Assembly (NCBI GenBank): GCA_022826565.1
Contig: JAJDUP010000003.1
Coordinates: forward strand, 176,373-240,372
Direction: 5' to 3'
Length of the DNA stretch: 64,000 nucleotides
Source of the DNA: Gemmatimonadota bacterium
GTDB taxonomy: Bacteria; Gemmatimonadota; Gemmatimonadetes; Longimicrobiales; Gaopeijiaceae
The position numbers and the translations under genes are program-made. Shown one piece after another: positions 53,121-62,572 of the stretch (position 1 is its first letter; each line of letters begins with the position of its first letter). Below the pieces are notes generated by a model. That model saw nothing but the letters and a program-made list of their open reading frames with translations. It did no database searches and was not told the origin of the DNA.

Positions 53121-54452
53121 TCAGATGCTCACCTCGATCCGCCGCCACGCCCCCTGCCTGAACCGGACCATGCTGAGCACGCACCGGGTGACGTGCCCGA
53201 GCAGTATCGCCAGCCAGATGTGGTAGGCTTCGAGTCCGACTGTCTCCTGGAAGACCCAGCACAGCGCGAGAGGCAGCGCGAGCTGCGAGATCAGCGAGAT
53301 GTAGAGCGGACCGCGGGTGTCCCCTGTGCCCTGCAGACCGCCGGTGTGGGCCAGCGCGACGGCGACGAAGATGCCGGACACGCTGAGGAAGGCCAGCAGC
53401 TGGATGCCCAGAGCCGTGACAACCGGATCCTCCATCCCGAAGAAGCCGAGAAGCAGCCCGGGGAGCAACAGGAACAGGAGGCCGACGCCCCCGGCCACCG
53501 CCACGCTGATCTTCGATGCGGCGTGCACCCCCTGGACGGTGCGTTCAGGCTTGCCTGCGCCCAGATTCTGGCCGGCCACCGCGGCCGTGGCCCCCATCAG
53601 CCCCACCGACGTCCACGTCACCAGCGAGAAGAGCTGCGTGTAGCCGACCGAATAGGCCGCCTGCGCCTCCGCGCTGCTCGCCAGCGACCCGACGAAGCGC
53701 AGCAGAATCACTCCGCCGATGTTCATGGCCACGCCCTGGAGCCCGGCGGGCAGTCCGAACCGGAAGAGCTGCCGGATTACGGTGAAATCGGGACGCCAGC
53801 TCATGCCGCGGTGTATGTGGATCACCCAGGAGCCGCCGAAGAGCTTGAACGCGGCCACCACGGCCAGGGTCGCGCCCGCAATCACCGTCCCCATCGCCGC
53901 GCCGAGCGTGCCGAACGACGGGATCGGCCCCAGGCCGCGGATCAGAATCGCGCTGACCGTCACGTTCAGGAGCGTCAGCCAGATTCCGAGCCTGAGCGGC
54001 GTCCTCGCGTCCCCCGCCGACCGCAGCGCGCCGCCGAGCATGAAGAACACCATCATGCCGAAGTTGAAGACGAACATGGTGCGGATGTACGGCAGCGCCT
54101 CGGCGGCCACCTCGGGGGTTGCGTTCACGAGCCCGAGGAGCGTCGGCGCAAGGAAGTAGCCGGTCGGAGCCAGGATTCCCACCGCCACCACAAGCGCCGT
54201 GAGGAAGGCCTGATATACCGAACGGTTGACTTTTTCGTGCTCGTTGGCGCCCGCGAACCGCGCCACGAGCACGCCCATCCCGGTAAAGAGCGATCCGATG
54301 AAGACCTGCACGACCAGGAAGATCTGCCACGAGACGCCGATGGCCGCGTTGCCGGTGTAACCGACGTAGTGGCCCACCATGATGTGATCGACGAGCCCCT
54401 GGAGACCGCCGATGACGTTCTGCAGCATCGTCGGCCAGGCGAGCTTCCACAC
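53121..54452 (-). CDS. MATE family efflux transporter
   Basis: A 443-residue membrane protein with 12 helices in two similar halves (GLVDHIMVGHYVGYTGNAAIG in the first; GLMGATAAVAGQNLGAGKPERT in the second), typical of Na+- or H+-driven multidrug exporters. GTG 54452 is the only standard start. The open frame upstream encodes a dozen or so residues (DRSIVEGPIGLAV) that look like a natural MATE N-terminus but contain no ATG, GTG or TTG, so the true start may be non-standard. It follows a four-helix membrane protein on the same strand by about 80 bases. Confidence 0.92.
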   Translation of the reverse strand: MWKLAWPTMLQNVIGGLQGLVDHIMVGHYVGYTGNAAIGVSWQIFLVVQVFIGSLFTGMGVLVARFAGANEHEKVNRSVYQAFLTALVVAVGILAPTGYFLAPTLLGLVNATPEVAAEALPYIRTMFVFNFGMMVFFMLGGALRSAGDARTPLRLGIWLTLLNVTVSAILIRGLGPIPSFGTLGAAMGTVIAGATLAVVAAFKLFGGSWVIHIHRGMSWRPDFTVIRQLFRFGLPAGLQGVAMNIGGVILLRFVGSLASSAEAQAAYSVGYTQLFSLVTWTSVGLMGATAAVAGQNLGAGKPERTVQGVHAASKISVAVAGGVGLLFLLLPGLLLGFFGMEDPVVTALGIQLLAFLSVSGIFVAVALAHTGGLQGTGDTRGPLYISLISQLALPLALCWVFQETVGLEAYHIWLAILLGHVTRCVLSMVRFRQGAWRRIEVSI

Positions 54453-54529
54453 CGCCAGCCCGATCGGCCCTTCGACGATCGACCGGTCGAAGCCCTTTCC
54501 GCGGGACGCCGGTCCCCGGCGGTCGGGGT

Positions 54530-55003
54530 CTACGCGTTGGCCGATCGGTCCATCCGGGAACCGAGTATCGCCCCCACCACCCCCAGCAACGGGATCAGCC
54601 AGGTCACCCAGACGGGCTGCTGCGCCGTCGACATCGCCTCGAACATCCCGACGTCATCGGGACGCGGCCCGGGATCCGCATCGGCGACCCCCTCGAGGCC
54701 CGTCATCTCCATGTTGCCCATCGCGACAATAACACCCAGGACCACGACGATGACAAGGAGAAAACGCACCCCCCACGGACCGTCCGCGATCTTCGAGCAG
54801 ACCAGCCCGCCCGCGATGGCCGCCAGCAAGGCGATCGCGATCGATCCCAGAGACCAGCTCCATGACACCTCCCAGCTCCCCGGCCGGAACGCGCCGTCGG
54901 CGCCGAGCACCGCCCAGGCGACAAAGTTGAATACGGTGACAACCACGGCCATGGTCAGCCAACCGAGGACCGCCGCCCCGATGTTTCTGGCGAGAGATTG
55001 CAT
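54530..55003 (-). CDS. Hypothetical four-helix membrane protein
   Basis: A 157-residue protein with hydrophobic segments at about 8-35, 48-70, 80-100 and 133-150 and a short acidic loop (DADPGPRPDD) before the last helix. No family recognised. ATG 55003 has AAGGAG six bases upstream; the longer open frame has no ribosome site. It is on the same strand as, and upstream of, the MATE gene, and divergent from the SRPBCC protein. Confidence 0.7.
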   Translation of the reverse strand: MQSLARNIGAAVLGWLTMAVVVTVFNFVAWAVLGADGAFRPGSWEVSWSWSLGSIAIALLAAIAGGLVCSKIADGPWGVRFLLVIVVVLGVIVAMGNMEMTGLEGVADADPGPRPDDVGMFEAMSTAQQPVWVTWLIPLLGVVGAILGSRMDRSANA

Positions 55004-55095
55004 TGTCGCTCCTTCGTGTTGGGGGATTGGCACGGTAAGTTGGACGGGGTTTGACGGCAACCGGGTTTCACAATCACATCGTGCAGGGGCTGGCA

Positions 55096-55911
55096 ATGGC
55101 TGAGACGGACAGGGGTGGCAACGGACAGTCGGCAGTCGTGGAGCTGTCCATCGACATCGAGGCGAGCGCCGGGACGGTATGGACGATCCTCTCGACGCCG
55201 GAGGGCTTTTCCGCGCTCATGCAGGGGCAGGTCAGCTTCGAAACGACGCCGGGCAGCCCCTTCCGTGCCGAGTTCCCCGGCTTCGGTGTGGTCACCAGCG
55301 GCGAAATCGTCAGCTTCGACGGCGATGCCCGACGCATGGCACTAACCTGGGGCTCCGAGCTGGGCCCCCAGACCGCCGACCTCCCCGCCGGGTCCACGCT
55401 GGTGGAATTCCATGTGGAAGGCACGGACGCCGGCTGCCGCGTCGACCTCCGCCACAGCGGCTTCCCCTCGGCCCAGCTGGCCGCCGAGCACGACGGGGGC
55501 TGGCGCTTCCACCTCGGCCGTCTCGCCCTCGACGCCAACCGCATGGACCTCGGCGCGGGACTGGAACGCACTCTGCCGGGCTGGTTCGCAGCCTGGAACA
55601 ACCCGGATGCGGACGCCCGCCTGGCCACGCTGCGCGCCTGCTGCGCCGACGACGTCGAGTTCCAGGACGAGTGGGCCGTCGCGCGCGGGGTCGAGCGCCT
55701 CAGCGTGCACATCACCAACTGCCACCGCTTCATGCCCGGCTGGAAGATCGAGCCCACCGGCGACCTGCGCATCTGCCGTGGCGAGGCGATGGTGGGATGG
55801 CGCTCCGAGGGCCCCGGCGGCGAACAGGAGGGGCACAATCACGTGCGCGCCGCCTACGACGGCACGATTCTGCGGGTGGCGGGCTTCGAGGGGGGCCGGC
55901 AGTCCGGCTAG
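55096..55911 (+). CDS. SRPBCC (START-like) domain protein with C-terminal SnoaL-like domain
   Basis: A 271-residue cytoplasmic protein. Residues about 15-145 form an AHSA1/SRPBCC-type pocket (VVELSIDIEASAGTVWTILSTPEGF to GGWRFHLGRLAL). Residues about 155-265 resemble a SnoaL/NTF2-like domain (GLERTLPGWFAAWNNPDADARLATLRACCADDVEFQDEWAVARG). Both bind hydrophobic ligands; the pairing suggests a small-molecule binding or isomerising role, unknown. ATG 55096 is preferred over TTG 55051. It ends one base before the convergent amidase stop. Confidence 0.8.
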   Translation: MAETDRGGNGQSAVVELSIDIEASAGTVWTILSTPEGFSALMQGQVSFETTPGSPFRAEFPGFGVVTSGEIVSFDGDARRMALTWGSELGPQTADLPAGSTLVEFHVEGTDAGCRVDLRHSGFPSAQLAAEHDGGWRFHLGRLALDANRMDLGAGLERTLPGWFAAWNNPDADARLATLRACCADDVEFQDEWAVARGVERLSVHITNCHRFMPGWKIEPTGDLRICRGEAMVGWRSEGPGGEQEGHNHVRAAYDGTILRVAGFEGGRQSG

Positions 55912-55912
55912 G

Positions 55913-57553
55913 CTACCCCACCGTCTCCGCAAATGTCGGCGCCGCCCGGTGGTTCGTCGCCTGCTCGTACGCGTAGGCGACCCGCAGCAGCACAGGCTCG
56001 CTCCACCGCCGCCCGAAGAACGACACGCCGGCCGGGAGCCCCGACACGAACCCCATCGGGACGGTGATGTCGGGGTACCCCGCGATCGCCGCCGGCCCCG
56101 CGCTCGATCCGCCGCCGAGCGAATCGCCGAGGATGTGGTCGGTCTTCCACGCCAGGCCCCGCGTCGGCGCCACGATCGCATCGAGGTTGTGCTCGTCCAT
56201 GAGCCGGTCGATGCCGTCCTCGCGGTTGCCCCGCTGGATCGCGCGCACCGCGTCCAGATACGCCTGGTCGGTCAACGGGCCCCGCGCCTCCGACGCGATC
56301 AGCCGTTGCTGGCCGAAGTGCGGCATCTCCAGATCGGCGTTGCGCTCATTGAACTCGATGATCTCGGCCAGCGTCTTCACCGGCGCATCCGGCCCCAGGC
56401 TCGCCAGGTACGCGTTCATGTTCGCCTTGAACTCGTACTCGAGGACCAGAAGCGGCGCCTCGTCGTTCCAGGCCGCATTGGGCAGGTTCGCCGGATCGAC
56501 GAGCACCGCACCGGCTTCGGCCATTGCCGCGACCGCCTCGTCGAAGAGCGCCAGCACCTCGGGCGAGAAACCGGGGAAGCTTCGCGCGATCCCGAGCCGC
56601 GCCCCCTGCAGCCCGCCGGCGTCGAGGAACTGCGTGTAGTCGGCGTGGAAGTTCCCCTCGCTGGCCGCCGTCGCCCCATCGCGGGGGTCGACGCCCGCCA
56701 CAGGCCCCAGCAGCACCGCCGCGTCGCGCACCGTGCGGCACATCGGCCCCGCCGTGTCCTGCGAGTGGGAGATGGGAATGACGCCCGACCGGCTCCACAG
56801 CCCGACCGTCGGCTTGATCCCCACGACTCCGTTGGTGGAGGAGGGACACATGATCGACCCGCCGGTCTCGGTCCCGATCGTCAGCGCGGACAGGTTGGCC
56901 GAAGCCGCCACCCCCGAGCCCGAACTCGACCCGCACGGGTTGCGGTCGAGCGCATACGGGTTCACGCACTGCCCGCCACGGGCGCTCCAACCGCTCGTCG
57001 CGCGCTCGCCGCGGAAGTACGCCCACTCGCTCATGTTGAGCTTGGCCAGGATGATCGCGCCGGCCTCGCGCAGCCGCTGCGCGATGAACGAGTCCTGCGG
57101 CGGGATCGACCCCTCGAGCGCGAGCGACCCCGCCGTCGTGGTCATCCGGTCGTGCGTGTCGATGTTGTCCTTCAGCGCGACCGGGATGCCGTGCAGGGGG
57201 CCGCGCGGCCCGCTCGCCTGGCGCTCCGCGTCGAGCCGGTCGGCGATGTCCAGCGCCTCCGGGTTGGTCTCGATCACCGAGCGCAGCTCCGGTCCCTGAC
57301 CGTCGATCGCCGCGATCCGGTCGAGGTAGAGCTGCGTGATCGACCGCGCCGTCCGCTCGCCCGATTCCATCGCCGCCTGCAATTCCGCGACGGTGACTTC
57401 GTCGAGTTCGAAGGGTGGCACTCCGCCGGCACCACTCGCGGCTCCCTCCCCACCCGCGCCCTGCGGCCCGTCGGGGGCACACGCGGCGGTGCCCAAAGCG
57501 GCGGCCGCACCCCCTGCGATGGAGGTTCCAATGAAACGGCGGCGGTCGATCAT
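55913..57553 (-). CDS. Amidase signature family protein, Tat lipoprotein
   Basis: A 546-residue amidase. The signal MIDRRRFIGTSIAGG is twin-arginine type, with a lipobox GTAAC (residue 25). The Ser-Ser-Lys triad is present: Lys128 in VALKDNIDT, the cis-Ser near 209 in CGSSSGSG, and nucleophile Ser233 in GTETGGSIMCPS. MSEWAYFRGERATSGWSARGG is also typical. It cleaves amide bonds outside the cytoplasm; substrate unknown. The aldo/keto reductase gene lies 79 bases upstream on the same strand. Confidence 0.93.
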   Translation of the reverse strand: MIDRRRFIGTSIAGGAAAALGTAACAPDGPQGAGGEGAASGAGGVPPFELDEVTVAELQAAMESGERTARSITQLYLDRIAAIDGQGPELRSVIETNPEALDIADRLDAERQASGPRGPLHGIPVALKDNIDTHDRMTTTAGSLALEGSIPPQDSFIAQRLREAGAIILAKLNMSEWAYFRGERATSGWSARGGQCVNPYALDRNPCGSSSGSGVAASANLSALTIGTETGGSIMCPSSTNGVVGIKPTVGLWSRSGVIPISHSQDTAGPMCRTVRDAAVLLGPVAGVDPRDGATAASEGNFHADYTQFLDAGGLQGARLGIARSFPGFSPEVLALFDEAVAAMAEAGAVLVDPANLPNAAWNDEAPLLVLEYEFKANMNAYLASLGPDAPVKTLAEIIEFNERNADLEMPHFGQQRLIASEARGPLTDQAYLDAVRAIQRGNREDGIDRLMDEHNLDAIVAPTRGLAWKTDHILGDSLGGGSSAGPAAIAGYPDITVPMGFVSGLPAGVSFFGRRWSEPVLLRVAYAYEQATNHRAAPTFAETVG

Positions 57554-57632
57554 GTTGTCCTCCAGGTCAGTTTGTTCGCCAAATCAGGGTCGAATTGGCG
57601 GACAAATCACCGATTCCGGGCTCGGGCCCGCG

Positions 57633-58586
57633 TTATCCGGCTTGCGGAAGCGCGTCGACGTACTCGATCATCCGCTGCTGCTCGTCCTCGTCGGGCAGGC
57701 GCCCGAGGCCCGCGCCCAGATTGTCGATCATGTGCTCGGCCCTGCTTGTGGCCGGGGTCACGCACGTCACCGCCGGGTGCGCCGCAGCGAACTTGATGAA
57801 GAACTGCGCCCAGCTGTTCGCGCCGAAATCGCTGGCCCAGGCCGGCACCTCGCGGTCGCCCACGCGCGACCACAGGCGCGTCCGGCCGAAGGGCACGTAG
57901 ACCAGCACGCCGATCCCCAGCTCCTGCGCGAGCGGCAGGACCTCGTCGGCGGCGTCGGTGTTGTCCACCGCGTAGTCCACGCCGATGAAATCGAGCGGAT
58001 AGTCGCGCATGGCCTGCATCAGCCCCGCGTACTGGGGCCCGCGCGGCGTGAGCGTCGTGCCGATGTAGCGAATGCGGCCCTCGGCCTTCAGTTCCTCGAT
58101 GATGGGCATCTGGACGGCCATGTCCCCCAGGTTGTGCACCTGCATCAGCTCCATCTCGTCGACGCCGAAGTACTCGAAGGAACGCTCGATCTGCGCCCGC
58201 GCCGCCGCCGGATCCGCTCCGCCGCCGCGCCGGGCCACGTTGACCTTGGTCGCCCAGAAGATGCGGTCCGTGATCCCCAGCTCGGTCGCGAGTCTCCCCG
58301 CAACCTCCTCCGATGAGCCGTAGCTGGGCGCCGTATCGAAGACCGTACCCCCGTTGTCGACCAATGCCCTCAGCACCGCGGCCAGCGCGCTCGTGTCGTC
58401 GCCGCGCGCCACGCGCGAAAACGTCGCGGAACTCCCCAGCCCCACGATCGGCAACCGCTCGTCCGTGCCCGGAATCATCCGGGTCATCATTTCCTGCCTG
58501 CCGAGGGCCCGCAGGATGTCCGGATTCAGGGTGAGGGCCGCGCCGGCGGCCGCAGAGGTACGAAGCCAGTCTCGTCTTGTCAGCAT
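57633..58586 (-). CDS. Tat-exported aldo/keto reductase
   Basis: A 317-residue protein. A twin-arginine signal (LTRRDWLRTSAAAGAALTL) is followed by an AKR barrel: LPIVGLGSSATF, Asp and Tyr in FDTAPSYGSSEEV, Lys in FWATKVNVA, His in LMQVHNLGD, and GIGVLVYVPFGR. A Tat signal implies folding with cofactor before export. ATG 58586 with GGAGG seven bases upstream fixes the start although the frame runs on upstream. Divergent from the alcohol dehydrogenase gene. Confidence 0.9.
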   Translation of the reverse strand: MLTRRDWLRTSAAAGAALTLNPDILRALGRQEMMTRMIPGTDERLPIVGLGSSATFSRVARGDDTSALAAVLRALVDNGGTVFDTAPSYGSSEEVAGRLATELGITDRIFWATKVNVARRGGGADPAAARAQIERSFEYFGVDEMELMQVHNLGDMAVQMPIIEELKAEGRIRYIGTTLTPRGPQYAGLMQAMRDYPLDFIGVDYAVDNTDAADEVLPLAQELGIGVLVYVPFGRTRLWSRVGDREVPAWASDFGANSWAQFFIKFAAAHPAVTCVTPATSRAEHMIDNLGAGLGRLPDEDEQQRMIEYVDALPQAG

Positions 58587-58696
58587 TGAGATTCCTCCCT
58601 CGCAGGTGATGCGCCGGACAGGCTGATCCGGCAGGTTGTCAAGGTCGTTTGCGGTCAGGCGTGCCGCCAGTCCCAAGGACAAGAAGGAGGCCGTTT

Positions 58697-59707
58697 GTGT
58701 TGGCCCAACGCCTCGAAGAGCAGGCCCCGATCGAAACGCGGCCCCTCCGCGCCTGCGACCTCCCGCGCCCGGACCCGGGTCCCGGCGAGATCCGGATCCG
58801 CGTGACCGCGTGCGGCGTCTGCCGTACGGACCTGCATGTGATCGAAGGGGATCTGAGGACGGCGAACCTGCCGCTGGTCCCCGGTCACCAGGTGGTGGGC
58901 GTTGTGGATGCACTCGGCGCTGGCGTGAGCCGGTACCGGCCGGGAGACCGTGTCGGCATCGCCTGGCTGCGCGGCACATGCGGGGCGTGCGGATACTGCG
59001 CGGCGGGGCGGGAGAACCTGTGCGGGGGATCGGTCTACACGGGGTATCACAGGGACGGCGGATACGCCGAGGCGGCGGTGGTGCGCGAGGACTTCGCGTA
59101 TCGTATTCCGGCGGCGTTCGAGGACGCGGAGGCCGCGCCGCTGCTCTGCGGGGGGATCATCGGCTACCGTGCCCTGGCGCGCGCCGAGGTGCCGCCCGGG
59201 GGGCGGTTGCTGCTGGTGGGGTTCGGGTCGTCGGCGCACGTCGTGTTGCAGATCGCGCGCCACAGGGGGCATGAGGTGTTCGTTGTGACGAGGGGGGTGG
59301 GGCACCAGGCGCACGCGCGTGCGATGGGGGCCGCGTGGGTGGGCGGGCCGGGCGATGCGCTGCCCGCGAGGGTGCATTCCGCGATCGTCTTCGCACCGGC
59401 CGGCGAGACCGTGCCCGCCGCGCTGGAGGCGGTGGGGCCGGGGGGGACGGTAGCCTTGGCGGGGATCCACATGAGCGCGATCCCGTCGCTGGACTACGAG
59501 ACGCACCTCTTCCACGAAAAGCGGCTGCAGAGCGTCGAGGCCAACACGCGGGTCGATGGGCGAGAGCTTCTGGAAGCCGCCGCAGAGATCCCCATCCGGC
59601 CCAAGGTCACCCGGTTTCCGCTGGCCGAGGCGAATGAAGCGCTGATCGCGTTGAAGTCGGGGAGGATCGATGGGTCGGGGGTGCTGGTGATGGGCGGGCG
59701 CGAGTAG
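58697..59707 (+). CDS. Zinc-dependent alcohol dehydrogenase
   Basis: A 336-residue medium-chain dehydrogenase. Catalytic zinc ligands: Cys in TACGVCRTDLH and His in VPGHQVVGVV; structural zinc cysteines in GTCGACGYCAAGRENLC; NAD(P) loop RLLLVGFGSSAHVV. Oxidises alcohols or reduces aldehydes. GTG 58697, six bases after GGAGG, is preferred over the upstream in-frame start at 58649, which adds only Arg/Pro-rich residues. Starts facing away from the Tat aldo/keto reductase, with 110 bases between. Confidence 0.92.
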   Translation: MLAQRLEEQAPIETRPLRACDLPRPDPGPGEIRIRVTACGVCRTDLHVIEGDLRTANLPLVPGHQVVGVVDALGAGVSRYRPGDRVGIAWLRGTCGACGYCAAGRENLCGGSVYTGYHRDGGYAEAAVVREDFAYRIPAAFEDAEAAPLLCGGIIGYRALARAEVPPGGRLLLVGFGSSAHVVLQIARHRGHEVFVVTRGVGHQAHARAMGAAWVGGPGDALPARVHSAIVFAPAGETVPAALEAVGPGGTVALAGIHMSAIPSLDYETHLFHEKRLQSVEANTRVDGRELLEAAAEIPIRPKVTRFPLAEANEALIALKSGRIDGSGVLVMGGRE

Positions 59708-59769
59708 CAGGCCGTGAAACGGGTCCGCGCAGGCAGTCACTCCGAGTCGCAGTCCGACGGCCGGTCAGT

Positions 59770-59789
59770 GCCGGAAAGCGCTCTCCGGC
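59770..59789. terminator. Hairpin between convergent genes
   Basis: GCCGGA (59770-59775) pairs with TCCGGC (59784-59789) around a self-complementary AGCGCT, making an almost continuous 20-base palindrome. It lies 63 bases after the alcohol dehydrogenase stop, before the convergent LRR gene. No T-run; weak call. The remaining ~80 bases to the LRR gene hold the duplicated LRR-unit edge described separately. Confidence 0.35.
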
Positions 59790-59838
59790 GTGCCTACTTG
59801 TCGCATCATGCGGCCGAGAAGCAGCAAACACAGATTCG

Positions 59839-59885
59839 GCAGTCGATTCGCTGTTCCCATTCACGGCATCACGATACTCCCCCCG
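59839..59885 (-). repeat. Remnant of a further LRR-gene 5' end
   Basis: Sequence at 59839-59885 matches 62541-62590 at most positions (both contain TTCAC-CGCATCACG-like and CCCCCGAGG blocks). At 62541-62568 this sequence is the start of the intact LRR gene; at 59839-59868 the corresponding start (GTG AAT GGG) leads to a frame without LRR or Ig domains. This suggests the intact gene and the truncated one arose by tandem duplication, and that the copy downstream was mostly deleted. Confidence 0.55.
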
Positions 59886-62568
59886 AGGTGCACGTGGCCC
59901 CACCCTGGTGATAGCGAATGCTCCGCAACCATGTCTGGAACGCCTGGTTCGCGGGGGCGCACAATTGCGTTTCACTCCAATAGAATTCCTCAAGTTCAAG
60001 ATTTGTGAACTCCTGTGGAATCGCGCCGGTCAGTCCGTTTCGGTGCAGGTAGAGGACCTTGAGCTGGTCGAGTCCACCTAGTTCGGGGGGAAGGGGTCCC
60101 GTCAGATTATTGTCGGAGAGCGACATTATACGTAGCCTCCCCAGCGCGCCCAGTTCCGACGGAATAGTACCCGTCAGACTGTTCATGGAGAGAGCCAACC
60201 ATGTGAGATTGCTGAGGTTCCCGATTTCGGGCGGAATGGAACCCGTCAGATCGTTGGCTTCGAGGCCCAGTTCAGTGAGATTGACGAGGTTGCCGAGTTG
60301 AGATGGCATGGGCCCTGACAGGTCGTTGCTACCGAGCGTGAGTGACGTAAGGTTGACGAGGTTCCCGATTTCGGACGGTATCGACCCGGTCAGCATGTTG
60401 CCGAAAAGTTCCAGCGACTCAAGACTGGCGAGGTAGGAGAGTTGGGGCGGAATGGAACCCGTCAGGTCGTTGCCACCGAGCGTGAGTGACGTAAGGTTGA
60501 CAAGGTTCCCGATTTGGGACGGTATCGATCCGGTCAGGTCGTTTCCGCTTAGATCCAACCCCTCGAGTTCGGTGAGTCTACCGAGTTGTGGCGGGATGGG
60601 TCCCGTCAGACTGTTACGGGCCAGACTCAATGTGGAGTGTTCACAAACACCAAGCGGCGGGCGAGGATAGCAGACTTGGCGCCCGAGGTTCACAAGGCTT
60701 CCCAGTTCAGGAGGAATCGAGCCCGTCAGCCTGTTGTCGGAAAGATCGAGCGACGCGAGACGGCTAAGGCTCCCCAGTGCGGACGGAATGGGGCCCGTCA
60801 AGTCGTTGTCATGAAGATCAAGCGACTCGAGGCTGCCGAGCCCGGCGAATTCGAGCGGAATCGATCCGGTCAGTTCATTGTCTCGAAGACGAAGCAGTCG
60901 AAGGTTGGCGAGATTGCCTAATTCCGGTGGAATCGACCCTGCGAGATTGTTTTTCCACAAGTTCACGACAACGGCATTGGCCAGATTCCCGAGTTCCGGT
61001 GGAATGGATCCCGTCAAGTCGTTGAGTTCGAGCCAGAGATACTCGAGAGCGTCAAGATTCCCGAGCTCCGGTGGAATCGGGCCCGTCAGATTGTTGAAAT
61101 TGAGTTCGAGAATCCTCAGAGCGGTGAGGTTCCCGAGTTCCGGTGGAATAGGCCCCGTCAGGTTGTTGAAAGAGAGGTCCAGGGATTCGAGACCCGCCAG
61201 GCCGCCGAGTCCGCTCGGGATCTCGCCTTTGAGGTTGTTGCTGTGGAGATACAGCCCCGTGACCACAAGCCTGTCGCGGTAGTCGGTCGCGACACCGCTC
61301 CATGCATTCAGCGGGAATTCGGTCAGCCAGTAGAGATTACGTTCCCAGTTCGGCCCGTCGGTCGCGCTATAGAGCTCTGAGAGGATGTCCCGCTCCCGCT
61401 CCGCCGAGGACGCCCGGACCAGCAGCTTGATCGTGGCGGCGGCATCCGAGCCCACCACGCTGGCCGTTATCTCGACCGAGCCCGCGTCCTGTGCGGACAC
61501 CAGCCCGTTCGGGTCAACCGCTGCCACCGATTCGTCGCTGGATGACCATTCAAAGCGCGCATCGGGGACCAGGTGCTGGTTTCCGTCGTAGGCCGCGGCA
61601 GAGAGCTGGTACTGATCCCCGGCGTCCAGCGTGTCGACCGTTTCAGCGATTCGGACGGTCTCGGCCTGCTGTGCTACCGTTACGCCGACGCTTGCCGACG
61701 CGTCACCGTCCGGGAGAGCCGCCGTTATGGCCGTGCTGCCGTTCCCCACGGCAGTGACCAGCCCCGCGTCGTTGACGGTCGCCACCGCTGAGTCGGCCGA
61801 TGTCCAGACGAATCCGGTCGCTACCGTCGCGTGCCCATTGGCGTCCAGTCCCGTGGCCGTCAGCTGAACCGTAGTGCCCAGTGCGCGCAGAGTGTCCGGC
61901 CTGGGAGACAGCTGAACGACCGCGACCTGCTGCTCGACGCTGAAGTCGGCGCTTCCCTCCGCCGGGCCTGAGGTCGCGAGGACACTCGCGCTTCCCTCTC
62001 CGACCGCGGTGACTAGGCCGGCATCGTCCACCGAGACCACTGATGGATCGGTCGACACCCAGTCGAGGGCCACGTCTTCCACGACATGGCCGTTGGCATC
62101 GAATACCCGCGCAGTCAGGCGCACCGTGTCGCCCAGTGCGCGAAACGACTGCTGTTCCGGCGACAGCGCGATTTCGCTGGGCTGTTGGGCAACCGTTACC
62201 TGCGCGCTTCCCGAGACACTGGTCCCCGTTACGGCCGCGGTGATGCTCGTGGCACCATTCCCTGTTGCCGCGACCAGGCCGGTGGCGTCAACGGTCGCGA
62301 CCGATTCGTCGCTGCTCGTCCACGTGACGCTCACTCCCGGGATCGGCTGTCGGCTCCGGTCGAGGACGGTCGCGTTCAGCTGGACTGTCTGGCCGAGCGC
62401 GGCCAGTGTGGCCGTGGAAGGCACGACCGTCACCGAGGTGGGTACGGGCGGGGCCGGCGTAGTGACTTCAGCCGGCCCGCCGTCTCCGCAGGCGACAAGG
62501 GCGGTGAGCTGCGCCAGCGCCGCGAGGACGATGCATCGGCGGCAGGTCGATTTGCCTATCCCGTTCAC
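59869..62568 (-). CDS. Secreted Ig-like (BIG2) plus plant-type LRR lipoprotein
   Basis: An 899-residue protein. GTG start, Sec signal with lipobox TALVAC (residue 27). Four bacterial Ig-like group 2 domains follow (about 40-375; each with TVQLTA-like, VTWTSSDESVATVD and GLVTAVGNG motifs). A cap region (RDILSELYSATDGPNWERN) comes next, then about 17 leucine-rich repeats of the 24-residue type LxxLxLxxNxLTGxIPxELGN (about 430-865), and a C-terminal cap with two Cys (LCAPANQAFQTWL...GGATC). Such proteins display a binding surface outside the cell. One repeat is replaced by a Cys-containing insert (RQVCYPRPPLGVCEHS). Confidence 0.9.
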   Translation of the reverse strand: MNGIGKSTCRRCIVLAALAQLTALVACGDGGPAEVTTPAPPVPTSVTVVPSTATLAALGQTVQLNATVLDRSRQPIPGVSVTWTSSDESVATVDATGLVAATGNGATSITAAVTGTSVSGSAQVTVAQQPSEIALSPEQQSFRALGDTVRLTARVFDANGHVVEDVALDWVSTDPSVVSVDDAGLVTAVGEGSASVLATSGPAEGSADFSVEQQVAVVQLSPRPDTLRALGTTVQLTATGLDANGHATVATGFVWTSADSAVATVNDAGLVTAVGNGSTAITAALPDGDASASVGVTVAQQAETVRIAETVDTLDAGDQYQLSAAAYDGNQHLVPDARFEWSSSDESVAAVDPNGLVSAQDAGSVEITASVVGSDAAATIKLLVRASSAERERDILSELYSATDGPNWERNLYWLTEFPLNAWSGVATDYRDRLVVTGLYLHSNNLKGEIPSGLGGLAGLESLDLSFNNLTGPIPPELGNLTALRILELNFNNLTGPIPPELGNLDALEYLWLELNDLTGSIPPELGNLANAVVVNLWKNNLAGSIPPELGNLANLRLLRLRDNELTGSIPLEFAGLGSLESLDLHDNDLTGPIPSALGSLSRLASLDLSDNRLTGSIPPELGSLVNLGRQVCYPRPPLGVCEHSTLSLARNSLTGPIPPQLGRLTELEGLDLSGNDLTGSIPSQIGNLVNLTSLTLGGNDLTGSIPPQLSYLASLESLELFGNMLTGSIPSEIGNLVNLTSLTLGSNDLSGPMPSQLGNLVNLTELGLEANDLTGSIPPEIGNLSNLTWLALSMNSLTGTIPSELGALGRLRIMSLSDNNLTGPLPPELGGLDQLKVLYLHRNGLTGAIPQEFTNLELEEFYWSETQLCAPANQAFQTWLRSIRYHQGGATCTSGGVS

Positions 62569-62572
62569 CGCA

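Noticed and set aside
55412..57796. A 794-codon plus-strand frame over the amidase
   Set aside because: Arg-rich antisense sequence; the amidase on the other strand has a full catalytic triad.
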